Notes under the pieces: generated by a model
Database searches by the model: none
Seen by the model: the letters and a program-made list of their open reading frames with translations, nothing else
What the model was told of the DNA's origin: nothing
Part shown: piece after piece, positions 7,242-13,442 of the stretch
Position numbering within the stretch: position 1 is the first letter of the stretch
How the letters are laid out: the number at the start of each line of letters is the position of its first letter
Program-made: the position numbers and the translations under genes
Virus record (IMG/VR): IMGVR_UViG_3300034168_000188
Span: 1 to 21,347 of that record
Reading direction: 5' to 3' (one strand)
From: a virus
Length of the DNA stretch: 21,347 bases

Positions 7242-7263
7242 GGGGGTGGGTTATCCCACCCCC
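7242..7263 (+). terminator. GC-rich hairpin after the capsid gene
   Basis: GGGGGTGGG (7242-7250) pairs perfectly with CCCACCCCC (7255-7263) around a TTAT loop, starting seven bases after the capsid stop. The following bases TTCTCTC are pyrimidine-rich but not a clean T run. It is probably a partial terminator or mRNA-stabilising hairpin that keeps capsid mRNA in excess over downstream genes. Confidence 0.68.
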
Positions 7264-7272
7264 TTCTCTCAC

Positions 7273-7280
7273 AAAGGAAA
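7273..7280 (+). promoter_or_regulatory. Ribosome binding site AAAGGAAA that sets the decoration-gene start
   Basis: AAAGGAAA lies four bases before ATG 7285. The reading frame is open upstream to 7171, inside the capsid gene, but this site and the hairpin between the genes make 7285 the supported start. The same AAGGAA core precedes the capsid (5957), 8576 and 17920 genes. Confidence 0.75.
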
Positions 7281-7284
7281 TCAT

Positions 7285-7788
7285 ATGATTTTTACCCCCT
7301 CGGCTGGTCCTCTCGGCGCACACCCCGTGAACTACACGACAAAGTGTGTAGTCCGCACTGCAACTGTCAGTGTGAACACGGTGGTTTGCACTTCATTCCT
7401 CCACAGTACCCCTGTTGTTGATCCAAGTTTGGGCTATGACCCTCTCTATGTGTTCAACTCCGTTGCTCCTGTTGAGGGTGACCTTACGAATAACAACGGC
7501 TATGTAGGCGTTGTGACTGATTTGGCTGGAACTTCTGGAGCAGTTGGTTCCATCGTGACTGTTCAATTCGGTGGAATTACAAACGCTCGCGTTACTAGTT
7601 CAGGAGCACTTGCTATTGGTGCAAACCTGACTGCATCTGATACAGCAGGGATCTTGACTGATACTGGTGGTACTGCTACTGGTACGGTTCCATGCGCAAT
7701 CTTGATGGAAACAATTTCAGGAATCACAACTGATGTGGCTCGCCGGGTCTTCATCCCGCTTCAGTATTGGTTCCGTATTGCGATCTGA
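7285..7788 (+). CDS. Capsid decoration-like protein
   Basis: A 167-residue beta-rich, Gly/Thr/Val-rich protein encoded directly after the major capsid protein, the usual location of head decoration proteins that bind outside the coat lattice and stabilise it. It resembles lambda gpD-like and DUF2190-like proteins in composition and in blocks such as NGYVGVVTDL (71-80), TVQFGGI (92-98) and SDTAGIL (118-124). The C-terminus RRVFIPLQYWF (153-163) closes the domain. The same series of blocks recurs in order in the first 161 residues of the esterase at 10327-12534. The start is chosen at ATG 7285 because of the AAAGGAAA site; the longer frame reaching into the capsid gene is a by-product of overlap. 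A minor capsid or head-tail role is possible. Confidence 0.7.
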   Translation: MIFTPSAGPLGAHPVNYTTKCVVRTATVSVNTVVCTSFLHSTPVVDPSLGYDPLYVFNSVAPVEGDLTNNNGYVGVVTDLAGTSGAVGSIVTVQFGGITNARVTSSGALAIGANLTASDTAGILTDTGGTATGTVPCAILMETISGITTDVARRVFIPLQYWFRIAI

Positions 7789-7806
7789 TGATTGATTAAA
7801 CCCACA

Positions 7807-7834
7807 CCACTGGACGGGGAAACCCGTCCAGTGG
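7807..7834 (+). promoter_or_regulatory. 12-bp hairpin with GAAA tetraloop before the adaptor gene
   Basis: CCACTGGACGGG (7807-7818) and CCCGTCCAGTGG (7823-7834) form a perfect 12-bp stem closed by a GAAA tetraloop. The stem ends six bases before ATG 7841 and no T run follows, so it looks less like an intrinsic terminator than like an mRNA processing, stabilising or translation-controlling hairpin. The only Shine-Dalgarno-like sequence (GGGGA) is inside the hairpin, 20 bases from the ATG. Confidence 0.72.
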
Positions 7835-7840
7835 ATTTCA

Positions 7841-8566
7841 ATGCTTTACTACAAAGACCTGACGAACCATGTGTTGCTTGCCATTGGTGGTCGCCCATCG
7901 ACTGCTGCTGGTCAGACTGTCGCAGAACGACAGGCTGAGATCATCAATCAGGCTGGTGAGCATCTGTTTGGCTACCAGTGGACGTTCAGGCAAGCCACCG
8001 CAATGCTGTCAACGGTTGCAGCCCTGCCCTATGTAGTGCTACCTGCTGACTTTTCTGAACTGATCGCCGCGTGGAGTGGAACACTTCCGCTCTTGATCAC
8101 TAATCAGGACGAGGTAGAGAACACCCGCTCGTCTGAATTCAACAGTTACGGTACGCGAGGGTATGTGAAGGCTGTTGTGCCTACAAATGCTGCGCCTACA
8201 CAGTCGTATCAGTTGCAAATCTATCCAACTCCTGAAAGTAACGAAGCAAACAAGATCAAGATCACGTATCGCACTGGCTGGCAGCGCGTATCGACTGCAA
8301 ATCTGCCCACGGATGTCATCTCAATCCCTCTTTATTTAGAGGCTTTGCTCGTTCTCTACGTCCGGGCAATTACTGAGTCGTATGAAGACGGGCAGCAGTC
8401 TCAGCGTCTTGCAGAGATTGAGGCTGGACCACTCTTTGGTACTGCGCAGCGCAAGGACGGAATGCTGCAAGCCCACTTTGGACAGTTGCGACCAAACGTT
8501 TGGACAAACAACTATCGAAACAACGGCGGGTTCGTTATGACGAACACTGTCCCAAATCCATCATAA
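7841..8566 (+). CDS. Head-tail adaptor/connector protein
   Basis: A 241-residue protein with the pattern of the small adaptor that binds under the portal in short-tailed phages (analogous to T7 gp11). The N-terminus is helical (LTNHVLLAIGGRPS), followed by AEIINQAGEHLFGYQWTFRQ, where a Trp follows the INxAGxHL motif, then a YVVLPADFSELIA segment, an LQIYPTPES strand and a YLEALLVLYVRAITESYED helix. I recall this order in environmental phage adaptor proteins. The C-terminal 40 residues carry a basic, Asn-rich tail that may contact the nozzle. The gene sits after capsid and decoration genes as expected. It has no conventional ribosome binding site; a hairpin abuts its ATG. Confidence 0.7.
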   Translation: MLYYKDLTNHVLLAIGGRPSTAAGQTVAERQAEIINQAGEHLFGYQWTFRQATAMLSTVAALPYVVLPADFSELIAAWSGTLPLLITNQDEVENTRSSEFNSYGTRGYVKAVVPTNAAPTQSYQLQIYPTPESNEANKIKITYRTGWQRVSTANLPTDVISIPLYLEALLVLYVRAITESYEDGQQSQRLAEIEAGPLFGTAQRKDGMLQAHFGQLRPNVWTNNYRNNGGFVMTNTVPNPS

Positions 8567-8575
8567 GGAAACGCC

Positions 8576-9100
8576 ATGTCAGTAGACCTATCAGGACGCT
8601 CCGGAACTGTTACCGCACTGCAAACGATTCCAGATGCACTGGAAGTTGCATCGTTAGCAAACATCACTGTCGTTGCTACTGGTGCTTTGACTGCGCGAGT
8701 ACAAACATCTACTCGACCCGCTACAGCGGGTGGATCAATTGTTGTAACCCCTTCAATGAACTACATCAAGGTGTGTCCCTTGTATCTCACAAGCGGCGGA
8801 GCAATCGTTCTGAACGTCATTGGTTGGTCATTCTCAAAGGTTGCTGATCGATGGATTCCAGTCAACCTTGCGCAGACCACAGCAACGGTCGCGACTGGTG
8901 GTGCTATTACTGTTGCTGGCACAGCCCTGTTCCCTGCAATAAGTTTTTCGGCTAGTGGTGCTGGTGACTACAAGAGATTTGAGGGGACAACGAGTTGCAC
9001 ATCTGGTTTCATTATTGTTGATACCTGCGGTAGTGAACTTATTGAGTTGTATTTCACTGGAACCGCAGCGGCTGCTAACGCACTCGTTTCGTTTATCTAA
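8576..9100 (+). CDS. Beta-rich virion structural protein, unknown role
   Basis: A 174-residue protein rich in Thr, Ala, Val and Gly with alternating hydrophobic strands, preceded by AAGGAA (8565-8570). It has two apparent halves: residues 1-95, with a VNVIGWSFSK-like segment before DRWIPVNLAQ, and residues 96-174, ending in an ELIELYFTGTAAAANALVSF strand pair. A GW, about eight residues, then WIPxxL is a pattern I associate with small structural proteins encoded near adaptor and fibre genes in environmental phages, but I cannot name a family. The stop abuts the ATG of the lectin-like gene. It could be a decoration protein, a spike base or an adaptor for the fibre-like proteins that follow. 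Confidence 0.6.
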   Translation: MSVDLSGRSGTVTALQTIPDALEVASLANITVVATGALTARVQTSTRPATAGGSIVVTPSMNYIKVCPLYLTSGGAIVLNVIGWSFSKVADRWIPVNLAQTTATVATGGAITVAGTALFPAISFSASGAGDYKRFEGTTSCTSGFIIVDTCGSELIELYFTGTAAAANALVSFI

Positions 9101-10324
9101 ATGATGTCATCAAATCGAACATGGTCTATTGCTCCTCCGACATTGCGCCAAGAACGCAATCGAACGCTGTCTCTTGATGGTCAAACGGTTGGCACAAGGA
9201 AGTTTGATTTCAGCACGATGGGCGGAAAGGTTAATCTTTCCGCCTATGGCTTAACTTTTGCCCGTGCTGGTGCAGCAACTTTCATTCGGTCAAATGGTTT
9301 GGTTGGGTACGTCAGTAGTGGAGAACCTCGATTCACCTTTGAATCGATTGGCGGCGTAATGACATCGAAGGGTGTGCTCATTGAAGCCGCTGTTACCAAT
9401 CGGCTCACGCACAGTCAAACATTCTCTACCGTTGGCGGAGACTTTCAATGGACTGATGTAAGTATCACCAGAGCCACTGGTCAAGTCTCGCCGGACGGAA
9501 CTACCAACGCTGTTCGCTTTACTGCGAGTGCTGGGAATGCAACCATTACGCATGGTCTTTCTACGTCCGCGCCAAATACGCAACGTGTTTGGTCGGCATG
9601 GATTAGGCGCGTAAGTGGGTCTGGCGCATTTCAAATCTCAACTGCAATTACTACGCCATCGTGGTCAACAGTCACCATTACTAGCGAATGGGTTCGATAT
9701 CAGGGACTAACAACGGCGACTCAACAACAGATTGCGTTTCGGATTGTTGACAGCGGTAACTCAGTAGAAATCTGGGGCGCACAACTAGAAGACGGAACAG
9801 TTGCCTCTTCATATGTTCCCGTCACACTAAACCCGGATACCCGTGGTGATGATCGCTTGACGATGAGTGGGACAAATTTCACTTCATGGTTCAGACAGCC
9901 CGGTACGTTTGTTGTCAAGTACTTCCGTGGAGCGGTTGGTGCTGGTGATCGATCAGTGCTTTCGTTTGACGTAGCGGCAACTAAACACCTTCACTTGAAA
10001 CACGCGAATGGTTCGGCTACTAGCAGTTTGCTTTGGACAACTGGATCTATAACTGCAACGTCACTGACAAGTGCATTGAATGCCACAGCGTTCACTATTA
10101 GTGGATCGTCTAACGCTGCGATCCGGATGTGTACGAATGGTGGGACGGTAACGAGTGGTACATCTAATGTCAGCCCATCCACTATTGGGTGGATGAATAT
10201 TGGTACTGACTCGATTACGGCAATTGGCGACTTTGAAGGTCACCTCAATAACGGTGTCCATTCCGTGGTGTTCTATCCACGCCTTCTTTCAGACATTGAA
10301 CTTCAAACTTATACGGGATCTTGA
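9101..10324 (+). CDS. Lectin-like virion surface/fibre protein
   Basis: A 407-residue protein with modules common in phage adhesins. Residues about 45-85 have LTFARAGAATFIRSNGLVGY and PRFTFE; 90-102 are KGVLIEAAVTNRL, a near match to the GLLIEExRTNLL element found in many tail and head fibres; 103-240 form a carbohydrate-binding-like jelly roll (WSAWIRR, EWVRYQGL, VEIWGAQLEDG, SYVPVT); 255-407 look like a LamG/concanavalin-A-like lectin domain ending FYPRLLSDIELQTYTG. These domains usually bind surface glycans. ATG 9101 follows the previous stop without a gap, with another ATG at 9104. No collagen-like or S74 chaperone segment is present. It may be a tail or head fibre; the neighbouring decoration-fused esterase makes a head location possible. 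Confidence 0.72.
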   Translation: MMSSNRTWSIAPPTLRQERNRTLSLDGQTVGTRKFDFSTMGGKVNLSAYGLTFARAGAATFIRSNGLVGYVSSGEPRFTFESIGGVMTSKGVLIEAAVTNRLTHSQTFSTVGGDFQWTDVSITRATGQVSPDGTTNAVRFTASAGNATITHGLSTSAPNTQRVWSAWIRRVSGSGAFQISTAITTPSWSTVTITSEWVRYQGLTTATQQQIAFRIVDSGNSVEIWGAQLEDGTVASSYVPVTLNPDTRGDDRLTMSGTNFTSWFRQPGTFVVKYFRGAVGAGDRSVLSFDVAATKHLHLKHANGSATSSLLWTTGSITATSLTSALNATAFTISGSSNAAIRMCTNGGTVTSGTSNVSPSTIGWMNIGTDSITAIGDFEGHLNNGVHSVVFYPRLLSDIELQTYTGS

Positions 10325-10326
10325 CT

Positions 10327-12534
10327 ATGACATTTGCACCGATTCAAAATCGTCTTGGCGTACAACCAGTAGGAACAACTGTTACCTGCGTGAACAAGTC
10401 TGGTACATCGGTTGCCATTGGCGATCTTGTCATCACCTCGTTCATCCACGCTGGCGCGGTCGTTAATCCTGAGCAGGCTGCGAATACGTCTTATGTATTC
10501 AATTGCATCCGCAAGGCTGTATCTACGGAGACTGGCAACACGGGCTACCTTGGCGTGGTCACTGGTCTGATGTCTGGCGCAGGCGGGAACGGTCGCGAGG
10601 TCGAGGTGCAGTTTGGCGGTATCTGCCAAGCGAAGGTTGTGGTCAATGCAACAGTTACTTCAGGAACGCTCCTTGGTGTATCGAATACGGCTGGCGTGTT
10701 GTCAAACGCCGTCAGCACATCTGAATACTCAGTGACTTTGATGGACAATGCGGCGGTTGCTGATGGAACAGCACTGAAGCGTGTCTATATTCCACAGGAG
10801 TATTCGTTCAACGGTCGTGATATTGTTTACAATAGTGGGTTGCAATCGTTTATGGACGTTGAAACCGTATCGGGATCTTCGCTTGTTGGTACTGCTATCG
10901 CTCGCGCCCTGCGCGGCGAACAGTCACTCACAATTCTCATTGATGGCGATAGCAACGAGAACATCGGCGCGTCTGGTTACTTGAGCCGGGGAGCGCGTAA
11001 CTTCTCGCTCCTTGCAGCGCAGGACGCTGGTCTTGTTCGTTCTGGATTTATTCCATGCAATGGAAATGCTGGCGTTTATACAGTCATTGTTCCCGTGCGA
11101 GCAGTTGCAACGGGTGGTGGAAACTTGACTGCTGATTTGACCGCTGGGCAAATTACGACCTTGACACCAAAACTTCCTGCCGCATGGCTAAACGCTAGTG
11201 CAAATCCTATTTATTCAGTTGCATCCGGAACTGGAGGCAGCGGAATATTTGCTGGCTTGCAAGCGTTTGGAACTAATGTTGATCCAAAATATGGAGTTGG
11301 TGCTGGTGCTGAAACTCCGTGGTGGAATCGAACAGAAGGAGAAACGTTTTGCGATGTCTATTGTCTTCGATGCAACGAAACCGGATATGGTGCTGAAATT
11401 ATTGTGCGCGTAACTCCGACAGACACGCTGCAAGGTGCAGTTGGACCAAGTCCGGTTGTGACCTATACCAGCGGCAGCGGTGGTATTCCGGCTGCAACTT
11501 TGACATCGGAAGCGGTCACTAATGGAACCGTAGTTGTCGTGCGCGTCCCAGTTACTTTCAACAACGGCGGACTGAAAAATTGCGCGCAACTAAACATCAC
11601 CGGATCTGGCGGCAAGGTTGCCATATGTGGCGTTGAGTTTGTTCGTCCAAACGCAAAGGGCTTGTCATTCTCTGTTGTTTCAGGACGCAGCGGATACAAA
11701 CTAGCAAACTACGTTGACGATCACGCGGCTGCTGGTCCGGTTTACAAGGTATTCGCTGATCAGATTCGCGCCGATGGTGGCGAGGTGGCATATTTGCCGC
11801 AGGCTTGCGTAAACGATGCCTATGTTGCTCCGGTTAGTACGGCGACTGCATATAAAGCAATTGTGGAATCTCGCATTGCCCAAGTTCGTCAGTCCTCATG
11901 GCTTGGCGCAAACATTCCTATCATCTTGGTTGCTGCTCCATATCGCGACAGTGCCACAAATAGTGCAGATGCTCAAGACGCGGCATACGATCAGTACCCT
12001 TCCGCGCTTCGTGACATTGCAACACAAAATACATCGGGAATCATTGCTCTTAATGCCCGAAAGTACCTACACAAGTTGGGTCTAAATCGCGGAAGTGAAA
12101 CGGTGTATTACAGCGGATCATTGATGACCTTCCCAAGTTCGGCTCGCGGCGGAAGCGTTGGCGGTCAAGAAGGTGTTGACCAATGGCGGCTCAATGCTCT
12201 TAACCCAGTTACCCCGTTGGTCAATTATTCGTATTCCGCAGGAACCATTGTGTCGTTCCCATCACTTGGAACGATGCTTTGCACGGCTACTGTGGCGAAT
12301 GAACACCCAGTTGCTGCTGGCGGTGCAAACGCCACCAAGTGGCAAGCAAGACGGCAATGGCTTAATTATGTAGCACCAACCGTTACAGAACCAGCAAAGA
12401 CGGCAAACGACAGCATCACCAATGGAACAAACCAGACACATATGGATCAAGTCCACTTTGGTGGTGCTGGTATGTTCAAAGTACGAATGGCAGAAACAAC
12501 TCTGATTTTGCAAGCAGCCGCAATGCTTCGATAA
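10327..12534 (+). CDS. Decoration-domain/SGNH-hydrolase fusion (glycan esterase)
   Basis: A 735-residue two-part protein. Residues 1-161 repeat the decoration-like protein at 7285-7788 block for block: TGYLGVVTGL (72-81), EVQFGGI (93-99), NTAGVL (120-125), KRVYIPQEYSF (151-161). The rest is an SGNH/GDSL hydrolase: block I IDGDSN with nucleophile S209; block II SGRSG (452-456); block III CVNDA with N496; block V DQVH with D707 and H710. Such enzymes deacetylate or de-esterify glycans. About 245 residues, beta-rich, separate blocks I and II, and a Tyr/Trp-rich segment (about 632-670) resembles a CBM5/12-like sugar-binding repeat. ATG 10327 is preferred, with GGGA at 10315-10318; a TTG at 10321 overlaps the previous stop and is an alternative. 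Inference: an esterase displayed on the head. Confidence 0.85.
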   Translation: MTFAPIQNRLGVQPVGTTVTCVNKSGTSVAIGDLVITSFIHAGAVVNPEQAANTSYVFNCIRKAVSTETGNTGYLGVVTGLMSGAGGNGREVEVQFGGICQAKVVVNATVTSGTLLGVSNTAGVLSNAVSTSEYSVTLMDNAAVADGTALKRVYIPQEYSFNGRDIVYNSGLQSFMDVETVSGSSLVGTAIARALRGEQSLTILIDGDSNENIGASGYLSRGARNFSLLAAQDAGLVRSGFIPCNGNAGVYTVIVPVRAVATGGGNLTADLTAGQITTLTPKLPAAWLNASANPIYSVASGTGGSGIFAGLQAFGTNVDPKYGVGAGAETPWWNRTEGETFCDVYCLRCNETGYGAEIIVRVTPTDTLQGAVGPSPVVTYTSGSGGIPAATLTSEAVTNGTVVVVRVPVTFNNGGLKNCAQLNITGSGGKVAICGVEFVRPNAKGLSFSVVSGRSGYKLANYVDDHAAAGPVYKVFADQIRADGGEVAYLPQACVNDAYVAPVSTATAYKAIVESRIAQVRQSSWLGANIPIILVAAPYRDSATNSADAQDAAYDQYPSALRDIATQNTSGIIALNARKYLHKLGLNRGSETVYYSGSLMTFPSSARGGSVGGQEGVDQWRLNALNPVTPLVNYSYSAGTIVSFPSLGTMLCTATVANEHPVAAGGANATKWQARRQWLNYVAPTVTEPAKTANDSITNGTNQTHMDQVHFGGAGMFKVRMAETTLILQAAAMLR

Positions 12535-12570
12535 TTAGTTCCTTATAACAATACATTTGCACTTAAATAC
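12535..12570 (+). promoter_or_regulatory. AT-rich leader before the lysis genes
   Basis: This 36-base gap is AT-rich, holds a TATAAC (12544-12549) and no Shine-Dalgarno sequence. It could carry a promoter or an unusual translation start for the lysis group, but no good -35 partner at normal spacing is visible, so this is only a suggestion. Confidence 0.25.
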
Positions 12571-12831
12571 ATGACACAGCCTCAAACAACGACCCGTTAT
12601 GCCCTCGAAAAAGCGCAGTTGATCATGACCTCCGGTCTGATCTTGGGTGCGATCATCTATGTCGGTCGGCGGCTGGAGTCTGACGAGCATCAGCAACGCC
12701 TATTGGAAACCATTGCTGGTGACATCAACTTGATCAAAGATCGCAACGCGGACGCGAACGCGCAGATCCGTGTGATTGGCGAGCGCGTCTCACAGGTCGA
12801 GAAGCGGCTGGAGCGCATGGAGACTCGATGA
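12571..12831 (+). CDS. Membrane-anchored coiled-coil protein, holin- or i-spanin-like
   Basis: An 86-residue protein with one hydrophobic segment (about 16-32, IMTSGLILGAIIYVG) followed by a charged amphipathic helix (36-86) with regular heptads (IRVIGERVSQVEKRLERM). It opens a three-gene group of small membrane proteins that is probably the lysis cassette. An N-terminal membrane helix plus coiled coil is the layout of an inner-membrane spanin (Rz-type), with the overlapping next gene in the Rz1 position, but a holin or a holin regulator has the same look. Flanking charges do not settle topology (R9, K14 before; R33, R34 after). There is no Shine-Dalgarno sequence before ATG 12571. The stop overlaps the next ATG (ATGA at 12828-12831). 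Confidence 0.6.
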   Translation: MTQPQTTTRYALEKAQLIMTSGLILGAIIYVGRRLESDEHQQRLLETIAGDINLIKDRNADANAQIRVIGERVSQVEKRLERMETR

Positions 12832-13316
12832 CCAAGTGCCTCCTCGTTGCTGCGCTAGTGCTGTCAGGCTGCTCCCCAGTAGCCCGTATCAGCGCCAACA
12901 GCAACGAGATTCGGACTGAGGCGCAACTGCTCATGGATCATGGGCAGGCAACAGGCGATACGGTGGTGGTCGCAGGCGCGACCCGGATTGACGGTCTGGC
13001 GGCAGGGATCCACGCGGAGTTGCCGGGCGTGGAGGACCGTACCCCGCCTTGGATGGCACTGGCAGGTTGGATAGCAGTAGCGGTAGTTGCGATAGCAGTA
13101 GTGATCATTCTGTTCCAGACAGGGTTTGGTACTGCTATCAGAATTGCGATTGGTTGGATTCCACGTAAACCTCGGCAAGAGGCGGAGTTAGCGGCGAATA
13201 TGCTAGACCCAGACAAACCAGAGAACGCTCGCGAATTTATAGCAGCCCGGAGAGCCTCTGATCCATTTTTCAATGCGGCGTTTAAGAACGCCCGGGCTGT
13301 AAAGGAGACACCATGA
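12828..13316 (+). CDS. Lipoprotein with inner-membrane helix, candidate unimolecular spanin
   Basis: A 162-residue protein with a lipoprotein signal peptide: residues 1-14 lead to the lipobox LSGC with C15 as the lipidated residue, and the next residue is Ser, which does not signal inner-membrane retention in enterobacteria. Residues 16-72 form a helical, periplasm-length segment, and a clear transmembrane helix follows at about 75-97 (WMALAGWIAVAVVAIAVVII). This lipid-anchor plus C-terminal membrane helix is the topology of u-spanins such as phage T1 gp11, which fuse inner and outer membranes at the end of lysis. Unusually, about 65 residues continue after the helix, with a basic KPRQEAELAA region and AARRASDPFFNAAF near the end. 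I recall related proteins of this layout in environmental phages. It implies a host with an outer membrane. Confidence 0.68.
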   Translation: MTKCLLVAALVLSGCSPVARISANSNEIRTEAQLLMDHGQATGDTVVVAGATRIDGLAAGIHAELPGVEDRTPPWMALAGWIAVAVVAIAVVIILFQTGFGTAIRIAIGWIPRKPRQEAELAANMLDPDKPENAREFIAARRASDPFFNAAFKNARAVKETP

Positions 13317-13423
13317 TTCTCGCAGACCTAAGTTCCTTCATCGGTAGCGTGTGGGCAGTTGGCTTGGCGTTGGTAGTTGGCGTTGGTGCAGGGTATTACC
13401 TGCGCAGCAAGAAGCAGTTCTAA
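13313..13423 (+). CDS. Single-helix membrane microprotein, 36 aa
   Basis: A complete 36-residue frame overlapping the previous stop by ATGA, with AAAGGAG at 13301-13307 ahead of it. It starts MILADLSSFIGSVWAVGLAL and consists of one transmembrane helix (about 8-30, Gly/Val-rich with GVGAGYY) and a basic end, LRSKKQF. By the positive-inside rule the C-terminus is cytoplasmic and the N-terminus periplasmic. It could be a small holin, a pinholin-type protein or a regulator of the two lysis proteins before it. No endolysin is encoded in this window, so its partner must lie elsewhere. Confidence 0.68.
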   Translation: MILADLSSFIGSVWAVGLALVVGVGAGYYLRSKKQF

Positions 13424-13427
13424 TACA

Positions 13428-13436
13428 AGAGGAGGA
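13428..13436 (+). promoter_or_regulatory. Strong ribosome binding site setting a GTG start
   Basis: AGAGGAGGA ends six bases before GTG 13443 and decides the start of the fibre gene. The frame is open upstream to 13377, but that would place the start inside the membrane microprotein gene and add residues that do not belong to the Mtd-type domain. Confidence 0.8.
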
Positions 13437-13442
13437 TTACTA

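Noticed and set aside
7171-7284. Upstream in-frame extension of the decoration gene into the capsid gene, which would allow a -1 frameshift fusion like T7 10A/10B
   Set aside because: No slippery heptamer is visible in the right phase before the capsid stop, and a good ribosome binding site plus a hairpin separate the genes; the open frame is short enough to be chance.
13377-13442. Longer start of the fibre gene
   Set aside because: It would begin inside the 36-residue membrane protein gene, while AGAGGAGGA precedes GTG 13443 and the Mtd-type domain starts right there.
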